Both the position numbers and the translations under genes were made by a program. 64,000 nt of DNA from Hedera helix (Eukaryota; Streptophyta; Magnoliopsida; Apiales; Araliaceae). The stretch spans positions 55,191,040 through 55,255,039 of the forward strand of contig OX359265.1 in assembly GCA_947179155.2 (NCBI GenBank), in the 5' to 3' direction. Below the pieces are notes generated by a model. It made no database searches and was not told where the DNA came from. It saw only the letters and a list, made by a program, of their open reading frames with translations. Positions 1-11,949 of the stretch are shown here, in pieces; position 1 is the first letter of the stretch; each line of letters begins with the position of its first letter.

Positions 1-357
1 TCCCTGTTACTAACATTTGTTTTGAGATGCTGGAAAAGATGTAAAATTTCTTATAAGCATCACCTATAGACTTTGTTCAAGCTTTGATTAAAGGCCAGTT
101 AAGTTCCCAAATAAGCTAATTTGTGTTTTTGGAGGAAGTTTGACTGGCTCTGGAGTTGGAGCGGTTCCTGTTATAATGTTTTTTTCCCTCTTTCCATTAA
201 TTTATGTCTTGTATTTCTATGCATTTCCCTTTAAAAGTTAAAGCGCATGTTGATAAGTTCAAAATTTTCATGATTGATAGCCATCTATTTGATATTATTA
301 GCATTGGTTAATAAATTAAATCATACTCAGTCATGCATTCAAACAACCATTATTCTC

Positions 358-642
358 AAAATCGTTAGGCGGACCTAGGCGACGGAGGGGGCGCCTAGGC
401 ATTTTCATAGGCGGTCTCATCTATTTATTTTTCTATTGTGTATACTTGGTATACTATTCAAAGCATATAGTAAGTGTAATTTTTTTAATTTTACCCAAAA
501 AAAAAACTGAAAAAAATTCATTTCAAGTATTATAGAACTTCGAAGCCTTTGTTAAATCGATGCGGTAGTGGTCCGATTCCGCTTGGGCGCCCATCCAAAT
601 CAAGGTGATAAATGACCACCTAGCGTCCTAGCAAGAATTTTT
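358..642. repeat. MITE-like element with GCCTAGGCG-type inverted ends
   Basis: The left edge (AAAATCGTTAGGCGG, then repeated CCTAGGCG words) and the right edge (CACCTAGCGTCCTAGCAAG) are imperfect inverted copies of each other around an AT-rich core of about 200 bp. GC-rich CCTAGGCG words in AT-rich DNA are typical of a common class of small plant transposons. I found no clean target-site duplication, so class and exact ends are uncertain. Confidence 0.4.
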
Positions 643-735
643 AGAACATGTTTCTCTATTTTGGGTGTTCTATGTCTCATTGTTAATGTCAGAGCTGATA
701 CAACAGCTTTCTTATATTATTATACTTAATTATGT

Positions 736-1714
736 TTGAATCAGAACTCTTCTGTTTTTGAAAACAAGAAATATCTGTTGAAGCTTGCCTTAGTATCTAG
801 TATCTACATTTCCAAGGCTTTGTATCCCTACAACATGGGGATAATTGATGAAATTCATATTAATAACGAATATATTTCCTCTGATGACACTGCACGTATA
901 TCACTATTCAATCCATGCCATATCCTAAGATTTCTAACAGTCGAACTTTGCCCAAAGCTATTAAAGCTATCATCGTGATTGATGTCTTTAGAAGATTCAA
1001 AAAGACACCAAAGATAATTCATCGTCTTGTAAAATATATTGCAGGGGTGCACGATTCTTTTTGGACCCATGCATGCGATGTTGATGAGATGAATCAGATA
1101 CTAAGGAAAAAATTTGTGGAGCTCTATAGCATGCCAATACTTGAAAATGTAAGCATCTTAGACACACATGTTAAATCCTTTGTGGTTATGCTTGAATATC
1201 TCAATATCCTTGCAAAGATTTCTTGGGGTTGTTTCCTGTTCTTATTTACTTTTATTGTTATGTTTATTTTTGTCACTTTTTTTTCCTTCATTCTTCTCAG
1301 TTATAGATTTTGTATGTATAGATGAAAGTATGGAAGTAATATAGCACTCATGGATTGTTGCTTTAATGAAATTCTTTTACACTGATCTATAAAATTGGTC
1401 TTTTACTTGTCCTGTAAGATTGTTGCAGCCTGTCACCTTGATAATTAATTGAACAAATAAAATTGGCTGTAATTTATAATTACCTACTTAATATATAATT
1501 GTCAATTGTTGTACTTTGAACTGAAGCATTGATTTTGCGAAATCTTTTAACATCAGAATATGATAGTGGCATACAAACACTGAATTTTGACTCTTCTAAT
1601 CAGTTGCTAGAGAGCTTCCAGACATCATATCCAGAATTGACATTTCCTCCACTCCCAGATAGAGGCGACTTCGACTTGCAAGATGTTCTTGAATCTCCAT
1701 ACTTTTTCAACTGA
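736..1714 (+). CDS. 3' part of an unidentified multi-exon gene (partial)
   Basis: Three stretches read as protein-like exons on the plus strand: about 736-950, about 915-1200 (a lysine-rich segment with PKAIKAIIVIDVFRRFKK, then a hydrophobic end) and a last segment ending at the stop near 1714 (…FPPLPDRGDFDLQDVLESPYFF). The last segment follows a plausible splice acceptor (ACTGAAG before 1525) and has the composition of a real C-terminus. About 800 bp of 3' untranslated-looking sequence follows. The 5' part lies outside the window or is too broken to follow. I do not recognise the family and give no function. Overlapping frames at 915-975 show that the exon structure is unresolved, and it may be a decayed copy. 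Confidence 0.35.
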
Positions 1715-2548
1715 CCCTCCACATTTCAGGAGCATTGTGCACCCATACTGCCATCTATACAGGCGCCAAAAAGCATCAAGGGGATTACTGAACTGTGTTT
1801 CCGAAAAATAAGTCGAGTAATTCTCCCAGAGTTGGGAAGACAGAGAGGAAAGAAACCTCAGGCTTCTTCTAGTCTTGCCTGGAGAGAATAAACAGCCTGT
1901 GGTAATTTCTTAGCACCTATGCTGAAGGGGCTTCGGGATGATGGTTGATATATCACGATCAGAATAACAAGGCTTTATTGAAGTTTGCTGGATGAACTGT
2001 ACTCAGGTATTTAACAATACACCCAAGCCTGAAAATTCCCTTTTTACCTTGTACAACTAGCACTTGGATTTGAATTTAAAGCTACCCTGTTGTGCTTTGT
2101 TATCTAACCATGTTACTCCAAAGATTTGGAAGTTCGCTTTCTAGCTTCTACCACTAGCACTTGGATTTGGAAGCAAGATAAAGCTACCAGCTTGATGTGC
2201 TCTGTTTGTCTAACCATACGGCAAAGGGTACACATTCGTAGTTGCATGGGGACGTCGGAATATTGAAATTATATTCCTATTTCTCTCAGAGAGGTTGAAA
2301 CATATATGGTAAATAGCTGCGGCACTAGCTGTTTTCTGCTGTTGCAGTTCATATCACAAAGTTCAGGGATGGCAATGGTTCTTCTACATGCAGACAGATA
2401 TCAGATATGGTCAGGAGATTTCTATGTAATGTCGTATTTGTCGTACAAAAATAGAAGAAAAGCAGATTTCTGTATCATGAAAAATATAGAAGGGAATCTT
2501 ATTGTCTGTACATGCCAATAGCAAAATACTCTCTGAGAATTATAAGTT
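1715..2548. other. Gene-free stretch, probable 3' UTR and downstream region
   Basis: There is no convincing coding segment. The composition is less AT-rich than the DNA beyond 2550, consistent with transcribed trailer of the preceding gene. A direct repeat of the phrase CTAGCACTTGGATTTG occurs near 2050 and 2155, showing a small local duplication. Confidence 0.3.
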
Positions 2549-2654
2549 TACTATTGATTTTTAAAAAATTAATTTGAGATATTTTTAAATTTAAAATTGA
2601 CATGATTTATTTAAGTTTTAAAAATAACTCTTATAATTAATGGTAATTTTTAGG

Positions 2655-4003
2655 TAATTTATGATATTTATAATTATATTAACATGAAAATATGTCAATT
2701 TTGGGTTTGAAATTGGTTTTTGAAAAATTAGTATTAATTTTATAATTGACATTATTTATTTTTATTTTTAACAGTCACCCATAAGAGATAATCCAACGAA
2801 TTGCATTAGTTCCTTGGAAGCATGACTCGGACAGCTCCGAAAAACGACCATCAGTGAATCAAAAAATTATTTGATGTTTTTGAGATATGTAATGTGGTGT
2901 TTTAAATTATTTATGTGTTATTATTTTAATATTTAAAATAAATTATATTATTTTGAATAGTAAAATATTTTAAAAAATTAAAATTACTGAATAATTAATC
3001 CGTCAAATCATAATGAGCTTCTAGTTGTGAATTCTTAATTTTCATACTGTTGTGACACCGTACCACAGGTCCATCACGTGGACCAAACTCCTTCAATACT
3101 TTTCTTTATTTAAATTTTTATTTTCAACCATCTTATTTAATTTAATTTTATTATTTAAAATATATTATTATTAAATGAACGATTGAAATTAAGAGTTTGA
3201 ATGAAAATAGTCCGTAGAAAATTTGATTTTGCGTGACGATTAAAAATTCATTTGTGTCGTTGAGGATAATGGAATGGACGGTTCCACTTTATATCAATGT
3301 GAAAATAATTTATGATATTTATAATTATATTAATATGAAAATATGTCAATTTTGGGTTTGAAATTGATTTTTGAAAAATTAATATTAATTTTATAATTGA
3401 CATTATTTATTTTTATTTTTAACAGTCACCCATAAGAGATAATCCAACGAATTGCATTAGTTCCTTGGAAGCATGACTCGGACAGCTCCAAAAAACGACA
3501 TCAGTGAATCAAAAAATTATTTGATGTTTTTGAGATATGTAATGTGGTTTTTTAAATTATTTATGTGTTATTATTTTAATATTTAAAATGAGTTATATTA
3601 TTTTAAATAGTAAAATAATAATACATGAACAATATAAAATATTATGTGATAAATATTTTAAAAAATTAAAATTATTGAATAATTAATCCGTCAAATCATA
3701 ATGAGCTTCTAGTTGTGAATTCTTAATTTTCATACTGTTGTGACACCGTACCATAGGTCCATCACGTGGACCAAACTCCTTCGATACTTTTTTTTATTAA
3801 ATTTTTTAATTTCAATCATCTTTTTTAATTTTATTTTATTATTTAAAATATATTATTATTAAATGAACGATTGAAATTAAGAGTTTGAATGAAAATAGCC
3901 CGTAGAAAATTTGATTTCCGTCATGCATGACGATTAAAAATTCATTTTTGTCGTTGAGGATAATGGAATGGACGGTTCCACTTTATATCAATGTGAAAAT
4001 AAG
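2655..4003. repeat. Tandem duplication, two copies of about 650-700 bp
   Basis: Copy 1 (2655-3305) and copy 2 (3306-4003) are nearly identical and directly adjacent. Both begin TAATTTATGATATTTATAAT, share CAGTCACCCATAAGAGATAA, CATGACTCGGACAGCTCC and GGTCCATCACGTGGACCAAA, and end near GGACGGTTCCACTTTATATC. Copy 2 is longer mainly because of about 40 extra bases near 3615-3655. There are few mismatches, so the duplication is fairly recent. No coding content was seen. The beginning of each copy resembles the AT-rich MITE family at 59029-59297. Confidence 0.85.
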
Positions 4004-4700
4004 AAAGTTGCTAGCTCAAATTCGATTGGGTGAAATTGTCATAAATTTTATTTTTAATTTTTTAATTTATAATTTTGATAAACTGATAATAATAAATATT
4101 ATATTTATACTAACCCACAAATAAATATTAGAATTAAAATATCACATTTACGTTAATAAATATAATAAGAAATTATAAATTTCACAAAATAATTAAGGGT
4201 ATAATAATAATTTCACCCTAATCACTGGATGATAAAAGGCGGTAGTGGTGTCAGCGTCCTGTTGGCCACATGCTCAGGTGGCTACAGGAGGACTGGACCC
4301 CATGGATATTATATATGTTGTTCCATTAGGCAGGTCCAGTTTCAGTTCGTCCACATATACAAGTACACTCACTTCGTCTTTAAAAAAAATATTAACTAAA
4401 ATAATAAAACAAAATTATATTTAATGGATACCTAGCATGACTCTAGGCAATTATTTAGATAGGATAACGTATATGAATTTGGTTAGGGTAAAATTGACAT
4501 TAATTTTATTTTAATAAATTTTTAATATTTTTTATTATATTAGGTTAATAAATTATCAAATATTTTTAATTGTATATTTTTTTATATCAAATATAATAAA
4601 AAATATTAAAAATTTATTAACTTTACCCTAATCGAATCTAATACATGTGTAGTGGTGTGGAGACTGCATGTAGGGCTCCACATAAGTAGAAGGGAGTACA
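4004..4700. repeat. Duplicated flank block A (paralogue of 8608-9055)
   Basis: This block starts with GTTGCTAGCTCAAATTCGAT and ends with GTGGAGACTGCATGTAGGG. The same landmarks, in the same order and orientation, recur at 8608-9055. Block A lies just downstream of the minus-strand bHLH gene; its partner lies on the other side of that gene. A palindromic MITE-like insertion (4475-4638) is present here but absent from the partner block. Confidence 0.7.
4475..4638. repeat. Palindromic MITE-like hairpin
   Basis: The left arm (from about 4480, GGTTAGGGTAAA, then ATAAATTTTTAATATTTTTT) and right arm (ending CTTTACCCTAATCG at 4634) are inverted copies of roughly 50-60 bp separated by a short AT-rich loop. 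The paralogous block near 9000 lacks this segment and so provides an empty site. A transcript would fold into a long hairpin and could feed siRNA. Target-site duplication not resolved. Confidence 0.55.
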
Positions 4701-4998
4701 TTTTAAGTATATTAATGTATAAACTCCAATTTTCTAGTAAACTCGTATGTATATAAAATGACATATATATCCTGTTATTTCAAGGAAAATTTTACGATCG
4801 ACAATCCGTTGAAAAATAAAATTAATTTAAAGCGCGTTAATTTAAATGACATATCAAAAAATGTATAGATGCCATACAAAATATAATTTGAGGGATAACG
4901 AATTTAAAAAACGTGCACACAACAATTTAAAAAACAATTGCAGGCAGTAGCATTATTAATTAATGTTGTTTTTCGTAGTGGGCATGCATGAATGTAAT

Positions 4999-6330
4999 TT
5001 ACTTCTGTAATGCAGTAAGAATTGCAGCTCTTAGTCCATCTTCAGTTGTAAATCCATCAGGAACTCTAATAACAACATCTTGGATCATTAAATCATTTAT
5101 GGTGGACATGTTTACATGGCGGACTTGTAACTCCAGTTCACGTACCGCGTACATCAATTTTGAACCCGGATACTCTGCATTCTTCCACTGAATTCGGATC
5201 ATGGCATCCGCCCCGACTATCTTAATATCAACTTCCAATATTACCCCAGGCGCAGCAGCATGTGATGGTGAAGAATTAGGCCTTGTTTGGCCAACAGAAT
5301 TATTGGAGGTTGTGGTGGTGCCACAGTCTTGTTTTGCTGTTGATCTCATAGATTCTTCTTTGACTTGGAATAGTTGGGACTCCAATTCATCTACTTTCGC
5401 TTTCATTTCATTAATGTAGGATAATGCATCAACAAGCACAGTTGCCTTGTCCATCCTTGTCACGTTGGGGACCACCGACCGGAGCTCGTAGAACCGGCTG
5501 TTCAGCCTCTCTCGCCGCTGTCTCTCCGCCTCTACATGGTTATTCGGATTAATAATGTCCTGCTGGCTGCAGTGGGCCGGCTTTCGGCCCCTTTTCTTCA
5601 CTGTTTTTTTCTTCTTATCCACTGGAATATTATTTTTAATGGCTTTGGCAGATTCAAACTGAAGAAGAAATTCGGAATTTGAATGCTCCATGTTCAGATA
5701 TGATGACCACTCAGCATTACTACTACTAGGGTTTGGGTGTTTTGGGATGAAGCCAATGAGCTCGGATCCAAACAGTGACTTAGCTTGCTGCACAAAGCTC
5801 AAGTTTTCTTTAATGACAATGTTTGAGCCCATTTCAAGGACTCCACTAGAAATTGGAATACAAACCAAAGTTTGAATACCATGAGCTTGAGCATCTTTAG
5901 CTCTATTACACTCGGAAAGCTGAAGTTGATGAGCACCACTTAGCCAAATATGAGCACCCGAGCTTAAGGCCTTGGCGGGGACAGATTTGTGCCCCGCAGG
6001 AAATGTTTGGGCCAGGGACATGAGGTAAAACCATTCGGCATCCCTGAAATCGCCGTCAACGTCCATGTTATTGATTTGATCCCTGCTGGGAAAGATTATG
6101 GGTTCATTGGTGGCTCGGAAATGGCCGTCTCCCCATGAGAGGAGGAGACGGTCATTATCGGTTTGCCAGAAAGTGACATAAGTCCAAGAATCAGCAGGCT
6201 GGCTTTCAACTATATATTGAAGTCTCTGTTGAAGGGTTAATAATGGTACATGTTGTTCTTGTTCTTGATAAGGCAGAAAGTCAGCTGGAGAATTTGAAGT
6301 TGAAGATGAGGAGATAACTAATTCCTCCAT
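4999..6330 (-). CDS. bHLH transcription factor, bHLH14/JAM-like (bHLH-MYC_N plus bHLH)
   Basis: Intact single-exon ORF of 443 aa. Residues about 31-190 form the bHLH-MYC_N domain, the JAZ-interacting region of MYC2 relatives (SWTYVTFWQ, LLSWGDGHF, DAEWFYLMSLAQTFP). A basic stretch KKRGRKPAH precedes the bHLH (residues about 264-315, NHVEAERQRRERLN). His265, Glu269 and Arg273 are the residues that read the G-box CACGTG. An ACT-like region fills about 363-443. The lack of introns, the length and the N-terminus fit jasmonate-associated subgroup IIId (bHLH3/13/14/17), whose members repress MYC2 targets in Arabidopsis; the closest match is probably bHLH14. Nuclear function in jasmonate responses is inferred from the family. 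The ATG at 6330 is chosen because the MYC_N domain needs it and the start is in good context. A MYC2-type (IIIe) assignment is less likely given the shorter length. Confidence 0.9.
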   Translation of the reverse strand: MEELVISSSSTSNSPADFLPYQEQEQHVPLLTLQQRLQYIVESQPADSWTYVTFWQTDNDRLLLSWGDGHFRATNEPIIFPSRDQINNMDVDGDFRDAEWFYLMSLAQTFPAGHKSVPAKALSSGAHIWLSGAHQLQLSECNRAKDAQAHGIQTLVCIPISSGVLEMGSNIVIKENLSFVQQAKSLFGSELIGFIPKHPNPSSSNAEWSSYLNMEHSNSEFLLQFESAKAIKNNIPVDKKKKTVKKRGRKPAHCSQQDIINPNNHVEAERQRRERLNSRFYELRSVVPNVTRMDKATVLVDALSYINEMKAKVDELESQLFQVKEESMRSTAKQDCGTTTTSNNSVGQTRPNSSPSHAAAPGVILEVDIKIVGADAMIRIQWKNAEYPGSKLMYAVRELELQVRHVNMSTINDLMIQDVVIRVPDGFTTEDGLRAAILTALQK

Positions 6331-6470
6331 ATGGACTCTAAATTCTTACAAGGAATTAAGGGCAAGAGTGAGTTTGAGTTGATGAGCAGAGAGATTATTT
6401 GTAGACTAAGGACCATTTGTAGACTAGGGAGAGCAGGACCATAAGAAAATGTTTGGAGCAAAGAGTTCTT

Positions 6471-6487
6471 CTATATATATATATAAG
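6471..6487 (-). promoter_or_regulatory. Candidate TATA box of the bHLH gene
   Basis: On the minus strand the sequence reads CTTATATATATATATAG, about 140 bp upstream of the ATG at 6330. That predicts a transcription start near 6440 and a leader of about 110 nt, a usual plant spacing. It could also be only a short TA microsatellite. Confidence 0.4.
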
Positions 6488-6631
6488 TTAAAGCCTATTT
6501 CTATCTTTCCACCAAAAAAGAAATACCAGCTGGATAATCCTCCGGAACAAACAACTTTTACCCGTGGTTTGACAGAGAGAAGAGATGGAGAAGATGGATT
6601 TACTTGCTATATATTTCTTCTAATTCGTTAA

Positions 6632-7784
6632 TATAATTAATTTTTTATTTGATTGATTAAAATAATTATAAAATCTCAATATTATCATTTTAAAAATCAT
6701 TTGAAAAGATGAAAAAGGAACAAATTAATATTTAATGCAAGGATAATTTGAAAAATAAATCACTAATACTTTCTTGAAATCTACTGATGCAAAATAAAAA
6801 GAAACAAATTTCATCCTTTAAAAAAATAAATAAAAAGGCAATGAAGGAGTATCAAATATCATGTTTGGTATCTGGAAAAGACTAAAAAAGGGATCTAAAA
6901 CCCGGAAGGAATTAAATTATTTAATATTTTGTCAGTTGTTTGGGGTAAAAATGTTATATCCTAAGTCTTTATGTTTGGGAAATACACTAGAAAAAATAGT
7001 GTTTTCATGTAACATTAGCTATGGATTTTGTTTTTTTTTGTCCATATTTAAAATTATATTTAATTGCATAATTTTCTGTACATTCATGACTATTGATACT
7101 TTATAAATATGTATAGAGAATAAAAATATGATAAATTATTATAAAAAATAAATTATTTAAGATAAGTACGTAAATATTTAACTTGAGAATACTTAAAATA
7201 ATAATAAAGACTATTATTATGGGACTGGGAGAGTAATATATCTAAAGTTATAGAGATAAAAGAGAAAAAAGAAATATAAAAATATAAGCGTTATATACAT
7301 GAGAAAAGAGACATGCAGCTGAGCTTCTTTAGCTCTTAATTTCTCAACTTGACCGTACATTTTCGTTGATCATCTGAGGATGGATGAATTAATTCCTGAA
7401 CGTAACCTTAACGCCGTTATGATCTGCCGCTTCATTTGTTATATCTGATCCGTTTAAAGTTATTTTATTATTATTAATTTTTTAAAGTTAATTTAAGAGA
7501 TTTTTAAATTTAAAATTAAATTTTATAATTTTAATCAATATAATGATGAATATTATAAAATATTTAAAAATTATTATTCATTATAAATTTTATTATTTCA
7601 TAACTTTTTATGAATCATCTCAATTTATAATATTTGGAAGGAATAAAATTAATAAATTTAATAGAAATGAGAATGGTTTATTCTATTTTAATAAACCAAC
7701 CAATTAAGTATAATTTTTTTTATTCTATAAAAATAAATCATTTTATTCCTGCAATGCTATTCCAAACGTAGAATTAAGTGATCA
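6632..7784. other. Gene-free AT-rich stretch upstream of the bHLH gene
   Basis: No coding segment is recognised. At 7440-7640 there is AT-rich sequence resembling the MITE family also seen near 2550-2760 and 59029-59297 (AAAGTTAATTTAAGAGATTT, then ATTATAAATTTTATTATTTC). The rest is presumably distal promoter of the bHLH gene. Confidence 0.4.
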
Positions 7785-8305
7785 TTAAGGAGTGATATAT
7801 CAGTTGAAAATTAAAACCGGTGGTTGAGTAATTAGAAAGAAAGGAATGATGGTAGGAGCCATGATAACAATATAAATGATGGTATGAAAGAAAGAAGAAA
7901 ACCAACAATGATGGTATATATATGTAGCCATCATGATCTGCATGTTTTTGTTTTTTACATGCTATATTCACATTTTTTAAAAATATGGTGGACACTTTTA
8001 ATGCATTAATTGTCAGAGTTTCATACACAAATTATTCAGTTAAATTTGCAAGATTATTAGGCTAAAACTTGAGAAAATATTGTATATATTTTTCATTTTG
8101 TGGTAAACTTTTTCCCGTTTGTGTCGTAATATTTTTCTTTTATTATTTGTGGATTTTATATTTATAAAACTTATTGCCCTTGATTCCTTGTGTTGTTATT
8201 TAATTATTTTTCTTGATTCGGTGCTATTATTTTTATGAGAGACTTTAATTTATACAAAGACAATTACTGAGAATCACTCAAAATCCCAATTGAGCCCAAC
8301 CATCT
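7785..8305. repeat. Duplicated flank block C (paralogue of 12660-13060)
   Basis: Long matches in the same order to 12660-13060: GTGATATATCA, GGTATGAAAGAAAGAAGAAA, CAACAATGATGGTATATAT, CCATCATGATCTGCATGTTT, AGTTTGTGTCGTAAT-type words, and GAGAATCACTCAAAATCCCA. Block C lies upstream of the minus-strand bHLH gene. No coding capacity was seen. Confidence 0.75.
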
Positions 8306-8607
8306 TTTTTTTTTTTTCTTTTTTTTTTTTGATAAGACGAGTGTTTGTCCGGACTTAACTCCTGTCTACGCTTCTCTAGAATTTTCTGACAAATTCAATT
8401 GAACAAATGCAAAATAATTTTTTTTTATTTGTCTTTTTAGAAAATAATTTTTTTTTATTTGTCATTTATAAATTTTAAAAAAATATTAATGACTTAATTT
8501 TTAATATTTTATCTATATTAAATACTAACTTATTTCTATTTCATCTTTTACAATTAAAAATTCGTTGAACTTAATTAGATGGAGACAGATCGCTGTCACA
8601 ATGTGAA

Positions 8608-9055
8608 AGTAAGAGAGTTGCTAGCTCAAATTCGATTGGGGCATGAAGTTGTCACAGTTTTTTTATTATCAAAATTATATGTAGTTTTTTTATTATATTA
8701 ATAATAATAAATGTTATATTTATATTAACCCACAAGTAAAATATTAGAAATCATATTTGCGTTAATAAATATAATAAAAAATTATAAATTTTATAATAAT
8801 TAAGAGTATGACAATTTCACCAAGATCATAAAAGGTTGCCAGAGGAGTGATCCCCCATAGACGGTGTAAGATATGGACCATATGGTTGCCGACCGAAATA
8901 TTGGTTATTATATTTGTGTGTGGATAAAAGAAATAAGAGACACACATGCACGGAGAAAAAAAGGCCATAGCCAGCATGACTCCGGTCAATTGTAGATAGG
9001 GTAAGGCCATATACGGTGTGGAGACTGCATGTAGGGTCCCACGTAAGTAGTAGGA
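8608..9055. repeat. Block A' (paralogue of 4004-4700)
   Basis: This block starts with GAGTTGCTAGCTCAAATTCG and ends with GTGGAGACTGCATGTAGGG, matching block A but lacking the palindromic insertion found there. In block order (A, bHLH gene, C, A', C') it marks the start of a second tandem unit. Confidence 0.7.
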
Positions 9056-9689
9056 GGAAGATACAAAAAAATTATTTATTAGTCTGAAACACCGTCGTAT
9101 GATGTCTCAAGTCAATATCTTCTTATTTTAATAGTATTTTACTGTTTGTAGTTATAGGTCTACTAAAATTAAAAAACGTAATTGACCTAAAACATTACTT
9201 GACGGTATCTTAAAATTACTGAATAATTACTCGAAGATACGGGTACTTCACTTTTGGCATGTATATACCTCAAATATTTTTCTTTCAAGTGCATGCAGTA
9301 ACAATTCCATTAATCAAGAATTAATGTTACAAGAAGTGTAACATATCTTTTTTCTTTTTTTTTCATACCTTAACTAAGTATTGATTAATTTGCTCTAATT
9401 GGAAACTGGTTTTCACCTTAATAAGGAATTAAAAGAAGTTTATTTAACAAGTTTTGACTACACATCCTAATTGGAGAGTTTAGATTGTAACATCGTATAA
9501 GTATGTAGACATTCCTCTTGCTTTCCCCCATCGCCACGCCACCCCACCCCTATGCCAGCCAAAAAAATATTATTGGTATGGAAGTAATTGAAAAATTATA
9601 TTTATCTGTTGAGAAATATCATATTCCTTACTCAATAAGATGAATTAAATTTGTTAGTGAAATTAAAGTAACCGGAAGTTATCGTTAAC
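9056..9689. other. Gene-free stretch following block A'
   Basis: In the tandem-duplication reading a second bHLH coding region would be expected here, but none is visible. A weak likeness to the bHLH 3' flank exists: GCATGCAGTAACAATTCC at about 9291 versus GGCAGTAGCATTATTAATTA near 4943. Otherwise it is AT-rich DNA with no recognisable content. Confidence 0.35.
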
Positions 9690-10340
9690 ACTCTAAAATT
9701 AATCCTTACTTTCAATAACTTAATCAGTATAATAGCAAGTAAGAGTCGATCCCACATAGAATGATATTACTTCAATAAATTCTAATATTTTCTATTTATA
9801 AATAACAGTAAATAAATAAGGGGGTTTTGAGTTGTAACTTTGACTAAATGAATTGCAAGTAATTAAAATCAAATATTAACGAAAGAAATCAATAAAGAGA
9901 AACTTCAGTTCTTCAATTCTTCAGTTCAGTATCATTTTTTCACCCTTAACAGAACAATCAAGTCTAATGTTCTATCTTTTCCTTTCCTATAATGAGACTA
10001 ATAATCCTAGGTAACCACAATCGTTCAATTACCCGAAATTCTCCTTAAGTTTTAATCTATTGTAGCAATCGCATCCAATAAACCCTTACTCTCATACAAC
10101 CTAGAACTATCAGTCTAGCTTTAATATAATATAGTAGCACTAAGAATTAGAGAATTAGATTAATCCAAGCAACAATCGTACGATCGCAGATTATTTAACT
10201 TGCCTCCTTGATAATAATAATAATAATATTCTAAAGCTTGACCGCAGTTAAATATTATTAATTGCCTTAGTAATAATATTCAATAATATTCACTCTATAG
10301 ATGCCTTTTAGTAAGAAGTGTGATCATTCATATTATTGAA
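9690..10340 (-). mobile_element. Retrotransposon-derived fragment (non-coding, probably Ty3-type)
   Basis: The phrase AAGAGTCGATCCCACATAGA, read from the other strand as a GTGGGATCGACTCTTACTTGC-like motif, is common in non-coding parts of plant Ty3-type elements. The region has repeated ACC/CTC-rich words and no open frame. Class is inferred from one motif only, and the ends are unknown. Confidence 0.3.
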
Positions 10341-10584
10341 TTTTTGGGTCGTATTACAAGACGATTGTAACCTTAGTTGATAGAACTGTAGATTAAAAAA
10401 TATATTATAAATATTGAAATCAATTTTTTTTAATATGAATTTGCTTTGTTATTTTTTGTTTTAATTTTGAAAGCATATTTACTATTATTATCAAACAAAA
10501 AATTTTCTCAAAAATGTATTTTGTAAATTGTACTTAATTTATCTAAATAGAAAATATTGTTACTCGTTGGACTTTATGGTGTAC

Positions 10585-10914
10585 TTATGCAAAAAAAGGT
10601 TTTATGTTGGTACATATGGCAAGTTACAGCAAAAGAAATATGGTCCTTATACCTTTCTACTGAAAATTTATGACAATGTTTATGTGGTGGACCTGCTTCT
10701 AAGTATAAGGATCTCGAAAACTTTTAATGTGGCTGATCTTTATTCAAACCATGTTGTTGATTGTCTACTGTATTCAGACACGATTGTGGATCAAACAAAT
10801 GAAAGTGTCATGGAGCCATGTGACAACTCAGAGGCGAGTTTTTCTCAAGTGGAGGGGAATGACACAGTCCGCAAAGGAGGGAAAGAAAGAAAACCTAAAA
10901 TCAAGATGGGCTAA
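10585..10914 (+). pseudogene. Ty3/gypsy pol 3' fragment (integrase C-terminal tail)
   Basis: The frame contains FYVGTYGKLQQKKYGPY, then DNVYVVDL, then ISKTFNVADLYSNH. This is the characteristic tail after the integrase core of plant Ty3/gypsy polyproteins, where the usual order is (R/F)xxGTYxKLxxKKYGP, N-AYVVDLP, ISxTFNVADL. Only about 110 residues remain; there is no upstream integrase core, reverse transcriptase or gag. It ends in a lysine-rich stretch and a stop at 10914. It is a dead fragment. Confidence 0.75.
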
Positions 10915-11480
10915 CACTATTTTTATCATAATTTTTTATCCGTTTAGAGTTACAGGGCTCGTAATATATCAAATCGAGGATAACGATGAGCCCTACAAAA
11001 TTCATGGTTGTTAGCCATGATGGATATCGTCTTAAGCCCAAAAAAGGCCTAGAAATATGTATTTGGGCCTTGTGATTTTTTTGGCAGTTTTTGAACTTAT
11101 TTAATTTTTTCGTAATTTTGTTATTCTTTTCGTAATTAGGCTTTTTAACTTATTATTTAGCGTTTAAAGGATATTTCCGTGTATTTTAGGGTTAACTTTC
11201 ATTATTCAGAGTTTATATAATAAATAAAAAATTGCTAAACATCTTATAAAATTATTGTGATTACTTAGTCAATTTATTCAACTTTACAAATTCGTGTGAT
11301 TATAAAATTACATAGATTCAATTTATGTGATTATTTTTATTCTTTTTTCTAGTCCTTCGTTGTGTCATTATACGATTGAAGACTGAAATGTTCAAAAAGT
11401 ACATTTTATCAAAATACTTAATTTAGCATTATGTATATATGTTAGGTATTTTTTTATTTCTATGTAAATTATTAATTGGC
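10915..11480 (+). mobile_element. Probable 3' LTR remnant of the gypsy fragment
   Basis: It directly follows the pol tail and has the features of a plant LTR: a TTAGGCTTTTTAAC-like stretch, TTTCCGTGTATTTTAGGGTT, and TTTATATAATAAATAA, which could serve as TATA and poly(A) region. No second LTR is visible in the window, so LTR status is inferred from position. Confidence 0.4.
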
Positions 11481-11949
11481 AAACACCGAATATGCGGATG
11501 GATTCCGACCGGGGAATCTCATCGCTCTAGATTTTATATATATACTGAAAAGCATAGTGATACGCGGCCTAAAAATATATAAATAGGATAAGTTTACGAA
11601 CATAATTTTTTTATATAAATTATATTTATATTATTAAAAAATAAAATTTAACACTATTTTTTTATATTAAATCTAATTTTTAAATAATTTAAATATAATT
11701 TTATATTTAAATTTATACATAAAATTTATACACTTAAATTTATTCATGTAAATATAGTTAAGTTGGGAATACTGTCCCATTCGACAGTTGGCAATGTACT
11801 AGTGTCCATTTTGAGGAATGGACTGAGCTAGGCTTTCTAGCTAGTACAGGAAAGAGAAATTTGAGAAAGTACATATATGTGTCGATCATATGGGCAGGCA
11901 ATAATACATTACAAATATACTCCTCTCCCTTTTTGGTCTTGCCTTGTTG

